Positions 53,182 to 63,146 are shown, counted from the stretch's first letter. The stretch: 64,000 bases of DNA from Winogradskyella helgolandensis (GCF_013404085.1 NZ_JABFHO010000001.1:620001-684000), one strand, 5' to 3'. Program-made: numbers and translations. Notes: generated by a model not told the origin, from the letters alone.

Positions 53182-54396
53182 ATGTTAGACATACAAAACA
53201 TAAGAAAAGATTTTCCAATACTTCAACGTGAGGTTAACGGGAAACCACTCATCTATTTTGATAATGCTGCAACTTCGCAAACACCTCAACAAGTCATTGA
53301 TGTTATTGTAGATTATTACAGTAATTACAATGCGAATATTCATAGAGGAGTGCATAGTTTAAGCCAAGAAGCTACCGATGCTTATGAGCAAGCACGACTC
53401 AAAATTCAGAAGCACTTTAATGCCAAACACAGCCACGAAATTATTTTTACTGCTGGAACAACACATGGCATTAATTTAATTGCTAATGGGTTTTCTTCAC
53501 TATTAAAAAAAGGAGATGAAATCATCGTTTCAGCTTTAGAGCATCACAGTAATATAGTGCCTTGGCAAATGCTATGTGAACGCACAGGAGCCATATTAAA
53601 AGTCATTCCCATGAATGAAAATGGCGAGTTGATTATGTCAGCATACGATGCGCTTTTGAATGAAAACACGAAGTTGGTTTTCGTAAATCATATTTCAAAC
53701 GCTTTAGGAACTATAAACCCTATTGAATACATCATTAAAAAAGCACATGCCGTTGGTGCAGCCGTTTTAGTAGATGGCGCACAATCTTGTCCACATATAA
53801 AACCAGATGTTCAAGCTTTAGATGTTGACTTCTATGTCTGTTCAGCTCATAAAATGTGTGGTCCAACTGGTGTGGGAATGCTCTACGGAAAAGAAGCATG
53901 GCTTAACAAATTACCACCATACCAAGGAGGAGGTGAAATGATTGCTGAAGTGTCCTTTGAAAAAACGACGTATGCAGGTTTACCTCATAAATTTGAAGCT
54001 GGCACACCAAACATTTGTGGAGGTATTGCTTTTGGAGCTGCTTTAGACTACATGAATGCCATTGGTTTTGATGCCATTGCCACTTACGAAAATGAACTTT
54101 TAGATTACGGAACTTCAGAATTACAAAAAATTGAAGGTTTAAAAATTTACGGTACAGCAAAGGAAAAAACCTCTGTTATTTCGTTTAATGTTGGAACCAT
54201 ACATCCTTACGATATCGGAACTATTTTAGACAAAATGGGGATTGCAGTCCGTACAGGTCATCATTGTGCACAGCCCATTATGGATTTTTATAAAATTCCA
54301 GGAACAGTAAGAGCCTCTTTCATGTTTTATAATACCAAAGAAGAAATTGATGCTTTTATCACAGCTTTAAAGAAAGCAATAATGATGCTTTCTTAG
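53182..54396 (+). CDS. sufS: Cysteine desulfurase SufS
   Basis: The 404-residue PLP enzyme takes sulfur from cysteine for Fe-S assembly. The PLP lysine is K224 (SAHKMCGPTG) and the persulfide cysteine is C362 (RTGHHCAQPIMDF), the group II (SufS) arrangement with a short Cys loop that needs SufE. It is divergent from the PadR operon and restarts the suf cluster after the inserted minus-strand genes. Confidence 0.96.
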   Translation: MLDIQNIRKDFPILQREVNGKPLIYFDNAATSQTPQQVIDVIVDYYSNYNANIHRGVHSLSQEATDAYEQARLKIQKHFNAKHSHEIIFTAGTTHGINLIANGFSSLLKKGDEIIVSALEHHSNIVPWQMLCERTGAILKVIPMNENGELIMSAYDALLNENTKLVFVNHISNALGTINPIEYIIKKAHAVGAAVLVDGAQSCPHIKPDVQALDVDFYVCSAHKMCGPTGVGMLYGKEAWLNKLPPYQGGGEMIAEVSFEKTTYAGLPHKFEAGTPNICGGIAFGAALDYMNAIGFDAIATYENELLDYGTSELQKIEGLKIYGTAKEKTSVISFNVGTIHPYDIGTILDKMGIAVRTGHHCAQPIMDFYKIPGTVRASFMFYNTKEEIDAFITALKKAIMMLS

Positions 54397-54439
54397 ACTT
54401 TGGCATTAAACGTGTATTTACTTATTTAAAAAACCTTAA

Positions 54440-55264
54440 ATGATGAAATTTCTACTCAGTTTAGTCACGCTTTTAATAACTATAAGCTCCTGTAAATCTT
54501 CAACAGATGTCATTGAAAACAGTAAAAATATGCACGAAACACCTTCTGGAACTTATTACATAACCCAACTTGGAAATACTGATGTTTCTCTCAATGAAAT
54601 CACAATTTCCTTTGATGAGACCTCCAATAATGTCACTGGATTTGCTAGCTGTAATAGTTTCTTTGGTAGTTATTCTACAGAAAACAATACAATTACATTT
54701 GGAGATATTGCCGCTTCAAAAAAGTGGTGTTCCAAAGACATCATGACTATAGAAAAGCAGTTTTTAAAATCTTTGAGTCTTGTTAATTCATTTTCAATTG
54801 ATACTAATAGTATTTCATTTTCAGAAAACGATAACCTCCTAATCAAAGGAATAAGGACTATTGCAGCTTCTAAAAAAAGCACTACTACAGGTGATTCTTA
54901 TAAAACTGCTGTCAAATATGAAGCCTCAACCAGAGGGTCGTTTGATTTTATTTTGATTTCAAAACATGGGATTTCAATTTCAAAAGATCAAAGCCTTCAG
55001 ACTATTCAAAAACACAGCATTGATCTAGCACAATGGGAAGAACTCAAAAACTTAATTGAAAACACTGATTTAGAGACACTTAATCAATTAAAACCGCCTT
55101 CTCAAAAACACCAATACGATGGAGCGCTTCATGCTACTTTAGCCATTCAGATTGGTGATGTAGAATACATGACACCGACTTTTGATCATGGTAATCCACC
55201 AATGGAAATAGAAGCATTAGTTAATAAAGTGTTATCCATTAAAGAAAAAACCGTAAAACAGTAG
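54440..55264 (+). CDS. META-domain lipoprotein
   Basis: The 274-residue protein has a lipobox (ITISSCKSS, Cys18). Residues about 33-140 form a META/HslJ domain (GTYYITQLGNTDVS, GFASCNSFFGSYS, CSKDIMTIEKQFLKSL). The remaining 125 residues are an uncharacterised domain (STRGSFDFILISKHGISIS, YDGALHATLAIQIG). HslJ proteins are envelope proteins tied to stress or drug resistance. It lies between sufS (43 bases) and sufE (33 bases), so co-expression with suf genes is likely. Confidence 0.85.
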   Translation: MMKFLLSLVTLLITISSCKSSTDVIENSKNMHETPSGTYYITQLGNTDVSLNEITISFDETSNNVTGFASCNSFFGSYSTENNTITFGDIAASKKWCSKDIMTIEKQFLKSLSLVNSFSIDTNSISFSENDNLLIKGIRTIAASKKSTTTGDSYKTAVKYEASTRGSFDFILISKHGISISKDQSLQTIQKHSIDLAQWEELKNLIENTDLETLNQLKPPSQKHQYDGALHATLAIQIGDVEYMTPTFDHGNPPMEIEALVNKVLSIKEKTVKQ

Positions 55265-55272
55265 CGATTTTG

Positions 55273-55280
55273 TAATTTTG
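55273..55280 (+). promoter_or_regulatory. -7 box before sufE
   Basis: TAATTTTG is 17 bases before the sufE ATG and fits TAnnTTTG. Confidence 0.5.
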
Positions 55281-55297
55281 TAAAAAAGAATGAGACT

Positions 55298-55720
55298 ATG
55301 ACTATTGAAGACGTACAAAATGAAATTATTGATGAGTTCGCTATGTTTGAGGATTGGGAAGAACGCTACCAATACATGATAGATTTAGGGAAGGACTTAC
55401 CTTTAATAGATGAAAAATATAAAACCGAAGATAATATTATAAAAGGTTGCCAGAGTAAAGTTTGGGTTCATGCCAATATGGTAGATGATAAAATAAACTT
55501 TACAGCAGATAGCGATGCTATTATCACCAAAGGTATTATCGCCATATTGATTAGAGCATTTTCTAATCAGCACCCAACAGCTATACTTGAAGCTAACACC
55601 GACTTTATTGATAAAATTGGCTTAAAAGAGCATTTATCACCAACTAGAGCCAATGGACTAGTGAGTATGATAAAACAACTAAAATTGTATGCCATTGCAT
55701 ATCAAACACAATTGAATTAG
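55298..55720 (+). CDS. sufE: Sulfur acceptor protein SufE
   Basis: The 140-residue protein accepts persulfide from SufS on C51 (KGCQSKVWV) and passes it to SufB. The SufE pattern EDWEERYQYMIDLGKDLP and the closing SMIKQL helix are clear. It is followed by sufT-like after 104 bases. Confidence 0.95.
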   Translation: MTIEDVQNEIIDEFAMFEDWEERYQYMIDLGKDLPLIDEKYKTEDNIIKGCQSKVWVHANMVDDKINFTADSDAIITKGIIAILIRAFSNQHPTAILEANTDFIDKIGLKEHLSPTRANGLVSMIKQLKLYAIAYQTQLN

Positions 55721-55824
55721 GTTGTTTATCTTTGAGTGGTAGTTGGCCCGATTCAACTGCACAACAAACAACTTAATAACTAAACAGATTCCTATTTGAA
55801 TGGGAACAGAAAATAAATTTTCAG

Positions 55825-56151
55825 ATGAGCGACACAACCATAGATACAGCAGTATTAGGAGAGAAAATCCTTAGAGTTATAAAAACCATTTACGATCCAG
55901 AAATCCCTGTGGATATCTACGAATTAGGGTTAATTTACGATGTTTTAATTAACGAAGATTACGAAGTAAAAATCTTAATGACCTTAACAACACCTAATTG
56001 CCCTGTAGCAGAAACGTTACCATTAGAGGTTGAAGAAAAAATAAAATCAATTAATGAGGTAAAAGATGCCGAAGTAGAAATTACTTTCGATCCGCCTTGG
56101 TCTCAAGATTTAATGAGCGAAGAAGCCAAGTTAGAGCTTGGTATGCTTTAA
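55825..56151 (+). CDS. MIP18/DUF59 family Fe-S maturation protein (SufT-like)
   Basis: The 108-residue protein is a single DUF59 domain (IKTIYDPEIPVDIYELGLIYDV, LTTPNCPVAETLP with the conserved Cys, ITFDPPWSQDLMSEEAKLELG). In bacteria such proteins (SufT) help deliver Fe-S clusters. It fits its position after sufE and is separated from the ABC exporter gene by 13 bases. Confidence 0.92.
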   Translation: MSDTTIDTAVLGEKILRVIKTIYDPEIPVDIYELGLIYDVLINEDYEVKILMTLTTPNCPVAETLPLEVEEKIKSINEVKDAEVEITFDPPWSQDLMSEEAKLELGML

Positions 56152-56164
56152 TTAAAACCAATAA

Positions 56165-58000
56165 ATGGCAAGACGCACACCGACCTCCTTAAAAGATGAT
56201 AAAAAAAAGAGTATAAAATCATCATTTAATGCTCTGGTTTATATTCCAAGATTTTTTAAAGAAATTTGGAAAGTCAACAAAAGCCTCTTCCTATTATCTG
56301 CATTTTGTAGACTAATAGGAGCTTTGCTTCCTGTTATTATTTTATGGATAGGAAAACTAATTATAGATGAAATTATTTTACAAATTTCATTAGATAATCC
56401 AGACTATTATACGCTGTGGACGTATGTTGCCGCTGAGTTTGGGTTAATAATTCTCTCCGATTTAATAAGTAGAGCCATTTCATTAACCGATGGTTTATTG
56501 GGTGACGAATATAATATTGCCACGTCGATTACCATTATAAAAAAAACCAATCAAATTAATATTAGCTTATTAGAGGATTCTGAATTTTATGATAAGCTAG
56601 AACGTGCCAGAACACAAACTACTGGTCGTGTTGCTCTAATGTCTAATGTTTTAGGACAAGCGCAAAGTGCCATTTCTATTGCAACACTTATTGCGGGTTT
56701 AATTTATTTTGAACCGTACTTAATAATTCTATTAGTACTAAGTATTATTCCATCATTTATTAACGAAGTACGATTTAGTCAACAACAATATTCGTTAGCA
56801 CGAAGCTGGACATCTGAACGACGCGAATTAGATTATTTACGGTTTATAGGAGCAAACGACAAAACGGCTAAAGAAATCAAACTTTTTGGCCTAACCGATT
56901 TTGTGGTAGATCGATTTAAAAATTTATCCGAAGAGTATTTTCAGCTTAATAAAACTTTGGCCATTAAACGATCTGCCTTGGGCTTTCTGTTTAATGTATT
57001 AGGGTCTTTAAGTTATTATGGAGCTTATGTATTTATTATTTATCGCGTGCTTTCTGGAGCGATTACACTTGGTGAATTAACCTTTTTATCGGGTTCGTTT
57101 AATCGCTTAATGCGAAACCTTCAAGATTTCTTTTCAAAATTCACACGTATTTCTGAAAGTGCTTTATATCTGAAAGATTATTTTGATTTCGTTGATATTT
57201 CAATTGTTTCAAAAGTTAAAGAAGATATTCCGTTACCTAAAAAAATTAAAACCGGTTTTGAAATTAAAGATGTTCGATTTGCTTATCCAAATTCTGAAAC
57301 TGAAATTTTAAAAGGCATCACATTCAATCTTCAAGCCGGAGAAAAATTAGCTTTTGTTGGACAAAATGGAGCTGGAAAGACAACTTTAATAAAGCTATTA
57401 TTACGATTCTACGAACCTACTTCTGGCGAAATATTATTAGATGGCATTAATATTAACCGTTTCAATATCGCGGAATATCAAGAATATTTTGGTGTTATTT
57501 TTCAAGATTTCTTTAGGTATGAATTTACTGTCAGAGAAAACATCGCGATCGGAAACATAGATGAAATAAACAACCAAGATAAAATTGAAAATGCTGCAGA
57601 ATTGAGTTTAGCCAACGAAGTGGTTTCCGAATTAAAACAAGGCTACAATCAACAATTAGGAAAACGTTTTTCCAATGGACAGGAATTATCTGGCGGACAA
57701 TGGCAAAAAGTAGCTTTAGCGAGAGCTTATATGAAAAGTGCCGAAGTAATGATTTTAGACGAGCCAACATCTGCCTTAGATGCAAGAGCAGAAAGCGAGG
57801 TCTTTGGTCGTTTTATTGGCTTAACTGAAGGCAAAACAAGTATTATAATTTCACACAGATTTAGTACAGTCCGCCAAGCAGATAGAATCTTAGTCTTAGA
57901 ACATGGAAAAGCATTAGAAATTGGCACCCATGAGGAACTCATGAAGAATCAAGATTTGTATTCTGAATTGTTCACTCTACAAGCTGAAGGCTATCAGTAA
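56165..58000 (+). CDS. ABC exporter, fused permease/ATPase
   Basis: The 611-residue half-transporter has six membrane helices in the first 330 residues and a C-terminal ATPase with Walker A GQNGAGKTT (near 399), signature LSGGQWQKVALARA (near 508) and Walker B MILDEPTSALD (near 528). It should work as a homodimer exporting a lipid or peptide; the substrate is unknown. It follows the sufT-like gene by 13 bases, though its link to Fe-S assembly may be only positional. Confidence 0.92.
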   Translation: MARRTPTSLKDDKKKSIKSSFNALVYIPRFFKEIWKVNKSLFLLSAFCRLIGALLPVIILWIGKLIIDEIILQISLDNPDYYTLWTYVAAEFGLIILSDLISRAISLTDGLLGDEYNIATSITIIKKTNQINISLLEDSEFYDKLERARTQTTGRVALMSNVLGQAQSAISIATLIAGLIYFEPYLIILLVLSIIPSFINEVRFSQQQYSLARSWTSERRELDYLRFIGANDKTAKEIKLFGLTDFVVDRFKNLSEEYFQLNKTLAIKRSALGFLFNVLGSLSYYGAYVFIIYRVLSGAITLGELTFLSGSFNRLMRNLQDFFSKFTRISESALYLKDYFDFVDISIVSKVKEDIPLPKKIKTGFEIKDVRFAYPNSETEILKGITFNLQAGEKLAFVGQNGAGKTTLIKLLLRFYEPTSGEILLDGININRFNIAEYQEYFGVIFQDFFRYEFTVRENIAIGNIDEINNQDKIENAAELSLANEVVSELKQGYNQQLGKRFSNGQELSGGQWQKVALARAYMKSAEVMILDEPTSALDARAESEVFGRFIGLTEGKTSIIISHRFSTVRQADRILVLEHGKALEIGTHEELMKNQDLYSELFTLQAEGYQ

Positions 58001-58006
58001 ATCAAT

Positions 58007-58014
58007 TATCTTTG
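58007..58014 (+). promoter_or_regulatory. -7 box of DUF2480 gene, leaderless arrangement
   Basis: TATCTTTG ends four bases before the ATG at 58019, within the 18-base gap after the exporter gene. Confidence 0.55.
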
Positions 58015-58018
58015 TTGT

Positions 58019-58525
58019 ATGGAAGGAGAAATCATTAATAGAGTTGCAAACAGCAAACTAAAAGTTATAGATTTAGAAGACTATTATCCAAAAGGTGAAC
58101 GTGTTCTTTTTGATATAAAAGATTGGTTGACGGAAGGTTTAGTGCTTCGCGAGAAAGACTTTAGAGCTTTTGTTTCTGAACATAATTGGTCACAATATCA
58201 GGATTGTTACGTGGCCTTACATTGTTCAACAGATGCAATTGTGCCAGATTGGGCTTATATGCTGATTGCCATAGAGCTACAAGATTATGCTAAGTTGGCT
58301 AATATTGGTTCACTAGAAAACTTAGAATCTATTTTGTATACAGAGATTATTGCAAATTTAGACCTTTCAGAATATCAAAATTCACCAGTAATTATAAAGG
58401 GTTGCTCAAACAAACCTGTACCTTCAAATGCCTTAGTATTGCTTTCTCAAAAATTAAAACCGATTGCAAAATCTATCATGTTTGGAGAAGCTTGTTCTTC
58501 GGTTCCCTTATTCAAAAAAAAATAA
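58019..58525 (+). CDS. DUF2480 family protein
   Basis: The 168-residue soluble protein fits the DUF2480 family of Bacteroidota (INRVANSKLKVIDLEDYYP, FDIKDWLTEGLVLREKDFR, CSTDAIVPDWAYMLIA, KGCSNKPVPSNALVLL). Conserved Cys and Asp residues are visible but no reaction is known. It has its own promoter box and is likely read as a leaderless message. Family members often sit near suf genes, which suits its location at the end of this cluster. Confidence 0.85.
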   Translation: MEGEIINRVANSKLKVIDLEDYYPKGERVLFDIKDWLTEGLVLREKDFRAFVSEHNWSQYQDCYVALHCSTDAIVPDWAYMLIAIELQDYAKLANIGSLENLESILYTEIIANLDLSEYQNSPVIIKGCSNKPVPSNALVLLSQKLKPIAKSIMFGEACSSVPLFKKK

Positions 58526-58612
58526 TTTTATAAATGTGACTTATTAAAAGTTCAGGTGTCTTATTAATAGTGATTTTATCGAAAAAAAAATGATTTAAAA
58601 TCAATTAACACT

Positions 58613-58620
58613 TAAATTTG
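58613..58620 (+). promoter_or_regulatory. -7 box of DUF3078 gene
   Basis: TAAATTTG is 31 bases before the ATG at 58652. Confidence 0.5.
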
Positions 58621-58651
58621 CAAATTCAATTTTTAAAAAATTAATCCTATT

Positions 58652-59560
58652 ATGAACAAAAAATTACTTCTATCAATATTCCTATTATTGGTAGTCACTT
58701 TAAGTTTTTCACAAACTAAAGAAGAATTACAAGCTCAAAAAGCTGAAAAACAAGCAGAAGCTGACAAATTTCAAGGAGAAGCTAATGCATTACAAGCACA
58801 AATAGATGCATTACCAGGTTGGAGAAAAGGTGCTTTTGGTACTATTGGAGGAAGCTTATCTAATTTTAACGATTGGTACTCACAAGCAGCACCAAACAAT
58901 TCAACAGGAAACATTGGAATCACTTTTAATGCTTTCGCTAATAAAATTGAAGACAAATATTTTTGGAGAAACTCGCTTAACATTAATCTTGCTTGGGTAA
59001 AATTAGATGATAAAGATACTGACGCAGATAGTGATGATTTTGAACCTACATCAGATGTTTTTAATATTTCTTCACTTTACGGAAGAAATATCAGTAAAAC
59101 TTGGGCTATTTCTGGTTTAGCAGAATATAGAACTACACTTTTAAATGACTTTAATGACCCAGGATTTTTAGATGTTGGTGTTGGTGCGACATGGACTCCA
59201 CTTGAAAATTTAATCGTGGTAATTCACCCATTAAACTATAACTTTGTATTTGCTGAAAATGATGCTGCTTTTGAATCTTCTGCAGGTGCTAAAATTGTAG
59301 CAGATTACACAAGACAAATTGGTGCAATTAACTTTAAAACCAATTTCTCTACGTTCCAAAGCTACGAAGATAGTGACCTATCTAACTTTACTTGGACCAA
59401 CTCATTTAGCTATACATTATGGAAAATGATTGGTGTTGGTTTTGATTTTGCTTTAAGAAGCAACAAACAAGAAGCTGCTAATTACCAAGAAGTTGATTTA
59501 GCTGATGCAGATAACAAATTACAATCTTATTATACTATTGGTTTAAGCTACAAGTTTTAA
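58652..59560 (+). CDS. DUF3078 family outer-membrane-type protein
   Basis: The 302-residue protein has a signal peptide (about 1-20, LSFSQ), a short coiled coil (about 23-53, LQAQKAEKQAEADKFQ) and a beta-rich domain with alternating aromatic strands (FNDWYSQAAPNNSTGNIGI, FWRNSLNINLAWVKLD) ending in Phe (YTIGLSYKF), typical of an outer-membrane barrel. This matches DUF3078. The combination of coiled coil and barrel suggests a trimer-like outer-membrane protein; the role is unknown. Confidence 0.85.
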   Translation: MNKKLLLSIFLLLVVTLSFSQTKEELQAQKAEKQAEADKFQGEANALQAQIDALPGWRKGAFGTIGGSLSNFNDWYSQAAPNNSTGNIGITFNAFANKIEDKYFWRNSLNINLAWVKLDDKDTDADSDDFEPTSDVFNISSLYGRNISKTWAISGLAEYRTTLLNDFNDPGFLDVGVGATWTPLENLIVVIHPLNYNFVFAENDAAFESSAGAKIVADYTRQIGAINFKTNFSTFQSYEDSDLSNFTWTNSFSYTLWKMIGVGFDFALRSNKQEAANYQEVDLADADNKLQSYYTIGLSYKF

Positions 59561-59581
59561 TAGCAACCACGTTTAAAATAG

Positions 59582-59617
59582 AAAACCTGTCTAGATTAAC
59601 ATTTAGATAGGTTTTTT
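59582..59617. terminator. Terminator between DUF3078 gene and PBP1A gene
   Basis: AAAACCTGTCTA pairs with TAGATAGGTTTT with one mismatch, followed by a T run on the plus strand. The convergent position allows use by both genes. Confidence 0.75.
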
Positions 59618-59633
59618 TATGTTTTAGCTTTCC

Positions 59634-61904
59634 TTAATTAAAAGTTTTCTTCTTTTCCTTTTTCTTAAAGAGGCGTTTAATAAAACCATCACGCTTTGTG
59701 GGCTCACAATCTAAGTCGCTTAAAACTTGTTCTGAAGGTGTTTCAAACTGCGCTTTAGTAATGGTATTAAAGTCACTGTCTTTATTCAATTTCTGATAGA
59801 ATTTAGCAAATATAGGTAAGGCTGAATTAGAACCTTGCCCCATACCTGTAGACTTAAATCCTATGGCATGATTGTCATTTCCAACCCAAGTAATAGTAAC
59901 CAAGTTTGGCGTTAAGCCAACAAACCAACCATCTTTATTATCTTGCGTCGTACCTGTTTTACCTGCTATTTCATTTTTTAATCCGTAGGTACTTCTTAAT
60001 CGTGTTGCTGTACCTTTATTAACTGTAGATTTCATCATTTCTAAAAGCACCTGCCTCGTGTATTCCGTATAGGCTTCTTTTTCAGAAATTTCCGGTTCAA
60101 AAGTTGCTATGACATTACCAAATTTATCTTCAATCTTGGTAATATAATAAGGTTTTACAGCCTTACCTTCATTAAGAAAACTAGCATAAGCACCTGTTAA
60201 ATCCTTCACGCTTATTTCTGCAACTCCTAATGCCAATGAGGGTTCATTGGGTAATTTTTTCGAAATTCCTAACTTTTCAACTTGCTCTAAAACTTTTTGA
60301 ATACCAACCTCTTCTAAAACCTTAACCGAAATGGTGTTTACGGAATTACTTAAAGCATTTTCTAAAGTGTAATTGATATAAGGATCCTCCTCACCACTTC
60401 CGGAATTAGTAGGAGTCCAATCATCATAATCTGTATACGTCACTTTATTTAATGAGAAATAAGTACATGGACTTAAACTATGATTTATAGCTGCAGTATA
60501 CACAAAAGGTTTAAAAGTAGAACCCACTTGGCGTTCACTTTGCGAAATATGATCGTATTTAAAATATCTGTAATCAATACCTCCAACGTAAGCTCTTACC
60601 GCTCCTGTGGTTGGCTCAACAGACAACATGCCTGTGTTTAAGAATTTTAAATAATGCTTTAAACTATCTATCGTCGATATGTTTTTAATGGTATCCCCTT
60701 TCCAACTAAATAAGTCTGTAGGTCGCTTAATATTTAATGAATCTTTAATTTGCTTTTCAGTTAGTCCTTGTTTTTTATACCTTTTAACTTGGTTTAATTT
60801 AGAAATCGCACTTTCAAGCAGTTTAGCATTTGTTTCCCAAGGTGAATTTTTGCCATACGATGTTTCAAAATCAGCCTGGAGCTTACTCATGTGCTCTTTC
60901 ATGGCGTCTTCTGCTAATTGCTGCATTTTAAAATCTAAGGTCGTATGCACAATTAAACCATCTTTATAGAGGTCATATTTTTCTCCTTCAGGTGTTTTTA
61001 AAGTATCTAAAATAGACTCTAATTGTTTTTTTACTTCGGTTCTAAAATAAGGAGCTACTCCTAAATCGTGATTAAAAGATCGATAATCCAATTCTAGTTC
61101 TTGATCTGAATAATAAGCTAATGAATCTTTTGATAGATACTCATAGTTCACCATCTGACTTAAAACAACATTTCTTCGACCTTTGCTGCGTTCTAAATGC
61201 ACTCTTGGATTGTAGTAGGTGTTTGCTTTTAATGTACCGACTAACGTTGCAGCCTCAATAAGCGAAATCTCATTTACAGATTTATTGAAGAATTTAAGCG
61301 AAGCACTTTCTATGCCGTATGTATTATCAGAAAAAGGAACCGTATTGAGATACAAGGTTAAAATATCTTCTTTAGAATACACAGATTCTATACGCTTGGC
61401 AACAATAGATTCTTTAAATTTATTAATGAGCATACTGAAAAATGCATAATTCTTTCTGCCATATAAGTTTTTAGCCAATTGAAGTGTTATTGTGCTTCCA
61501 CCTCCTGCCGATTTATCTTGAAGAATTAAATTCTTGACAAACACGCGCATTAAACTAATGTTGTCTATACCATCGTGCTCGTAAAATCTTGAATCTTCTG
61601 TAGCCACTAAAGCCTCAATAAGATGTTTTGGTAAATCGTTAAACGCTACAGGTTGCCTGTCGTAGATGTAATATTTACCTATTAATTTTTCGTCCTTATC
61701 TAGTAGTTGTGTCGCTTGTTCTTGTTTTATAGAACTTATATCATCTACTGTTGGAAGTTTTCCAAAGAACCCAAGATATATACTTATATAAAGTCCTGCA
61801 AGAAACACTAAAATAGCAGCTATAAAAATAAGCAACCATTTTATCCATTTGTTACTTAGACCCTTTTTAATAAAAGTTTTAAAGCGCGATTGGGGAGCAT
61901 TCAT
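59634..61904 (-). CDS. Penicillin-binding protein 1A (glycosyltransferase/transpeptidase)
   Basis: The 756-residue class A penicillin-binding protein has one N-terminal membrane segment (about 20-42), the GT51 domain with EDSRFYEHDGI and GGGSTITLQLAKNL, and the transpeptidase domain with SxxK in GSTFKPF, SNSVNT and KTGTTQDNKDGW. It lacks the BiPBP_C domain of the pbpC product, so it is the PBP1A/MrcA type. It follows hflX by 16 bases, in one operon. The Lys-rich C-terminus (KRLFKKKEKKKTFN) is common in the group. Confidence 0.94.
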   Translation of the reverse strand: MNAPQSRFKTFIKKGLSNKWIKWLLIFIAAILVFLAGLYISIYLGFFGKLPTVDDISSIKQEQATQLLDKDEKLIGKYYIYDRQPVAFNDLPKHLIEALVATEDSRFYEHDGIDNISLMRVFVKNLILQDKSAGGGSTITLQLAKNLYGRKNYAFFSMLINKFKESIVAKRIESVYSKEDILTLYLNTVPFSDNTYGIESASLKFFNKSVNEISLIEAATLVGTLKANTYYNPRVHLERSKGRRNVVLSQMVNYEYLSKDSLAYYSDQELELDYRSFNHDLGVAPYFRTEVKKQLESILDTLKTPEGEKYDLYKDGLIVHTTLDFKMQQLAEDAMKEHMSKLQADFETSYGKNSPWETNAKLLESAISKLNQVKRYKKQGLTEKQIKDSLNIKRPTDLFSWKGDTIKNISTIDSLKHYLKFLNTGMLSVEPTTGAVRAYVGGIDYRYFKYDHISQSERQVGSTFKPFVYTAAINHSLSPCTYFSLNKVTYTDYDDWTPTNSGSGEEDPYINYTLENALSNSVNTISVKVLEEVGIQKVLEQVEKLGISKKLPNEPSLALGVAEISVKDLTGAYASFLNEGKAVKPYYITKIEDKFGNVIATFEPEISEKEAYTEYTRQVLLEMMKSTVNKGTATRLRSTYGLKNEIAGKTGTTQDNKDGWFVGLTPNLVTITWVGNDNHAIGFKSTGMGQGSNSALPIFAKFYQKLNKDSDFNTITKAQFETPSEQVLSDLDCEPTKRDGFIKRLFKKKEKKKTFN

Positions 61905-61920
61905 ATATTTTAGAACTTTA

Positions 61921-63132
61921 TTATTCTATATCTTCAACGTCTGGATATAGGAAATGATTGTACGGAAAACGCGTTACATGGATTTCGCGAACTTCTTTAT
62001 AAACGCGTTTTCTAAACTCGTCCATGTTCTCTTTATTTAATGCCGAAATAAATAACGCATTATCACCAACTCTAGACATCCACGTTTTTTTCCATTCATC
62101 AATAGTAAAATTAGCTTCCGTACGTACTTCTACTAAATCTTCTTCATCAAAAGGTTCTGGCTCATAAGCATCAATCTTATTAAAAACCATAATGGTTGGT
62201 TTATCCTTACTCTCAATTTCATCTAAAATCTGATTAACAGAATCTATATGCTCTTCAAAATTAGTATGTGAAATATCAACAACGTGAAGTAATAAATCGG
62301 CTTCACGAACTTCATCTAATGTACTTTTAAAAGACTCTACCAATTGTGTTGGCAATTTTCTAATAAATCCTACGGTATCACTCATTAAAAATGGCAAGTT
62401 ACCAATCACTACTTTTCTGACGGTAGTATCCAAGGTGGCGAACAATTTATTTTCGGCAAACACCTCACTTTTACTAATCACGTTCATTAAAGTAGATTTC
62501 CCTACATTGGTATAACCAACTAAGGCCACACGTACCATTTTACCGCGATTACCACGTTGTACGGCTTGTTGTTTATCTATAACTTTAATCTTAGCTTTTA
62601 GCAGAGCAATCTTATCACGAACAATTCGTCTATCTGTTTCAATCTCTGTTTCACCAGGTCCGCGCATACCAATTCCCCCTTTTTGACGCTCAAGGTGTGT
62701 CCACATTCCTTTTAGTCTTGGTAGTAAATATTCGCATTGTGCTAATTCAACTTGGGTCCTAGCATAACTCGTTTGTGCACGTTGGGCAAAAATGTCTAAA
62801 ATAAGATTCGTTCTATCTAAAATCTTACAATTTAATATAGCACTGATGTTTCGTTCTTGTGCAGGCGATAATTCATCATCAAAAATAACAGTACCAATAT
62901 CATTTTCTTCTACAAATTTTCTTACATCTTCCATTTTCCCTGTACCAATAAAGGTTTTAGGGTTGGCAATTGCCATTTTTTGGGTAAATCGTTTTATGAC
63001 TTCACCACCAGCAGTATAGGTTAAAAACTCTAATTCGTCTAAGTATTCTTTAGATTTTTCTTCATCTTGATTTTGTGTAATAACACCAATGAGTACTGCT
63101 TTCTCTAATTCTATATCTTTTTTCTCTATCAT
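61921..63132 (-). CDS. hflX: Ribosome-associated GTPase HflX
   Basis: The 403-residue GTPase splits stalled ribosomes under stress. It has the HflX N-domain (about 1-190, ending GIGMRGPGETEIETDRR), a P-loop GYTNVGKST (near 205), DTVGFIRKLP and NKIDAYE. It is first in an operon with the PBP1A gene. A TAACTTTG box is 15 bases before the ATG. Confidence 0.96.
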   Translation of the reverse strand: MIEKKDIELEKAVLIGVITQNQDEEKSKEYLDELEFLTYTAGGEVIKRFTQKMAIANPKTFIGTGKMEDVRKFVEENDIGTVIFDDELSPAQERNISAILNCKILDRTNLILDIFAQRAQTSYARTQVELAQCEYLLPRLKGMWTHLERQKGGIGMRGPGETEIETDRRIVRDKIALLKAKIKVIDKQQAVQRGNRGKMVRVALVGYTNVGKSTLMNVISKSEVFAENKLFATLDTTVRKVVIGNLPFLMSDTVGFIRKLPTQLVESFKSTLDEVREADLLLHVVDISHTNFEEHIDSVNQILDEIESKDKPTIMVFNKIDAYEPEPFDEEDLVEVRTEANFTIDEWKKTWMSRVGDNALFISALNKENMDEFRKRVYKEVREIHVTRFPYNHFLYPDVEDIE

Positions 63133-63146
63133 AATAAATTAAAGTA

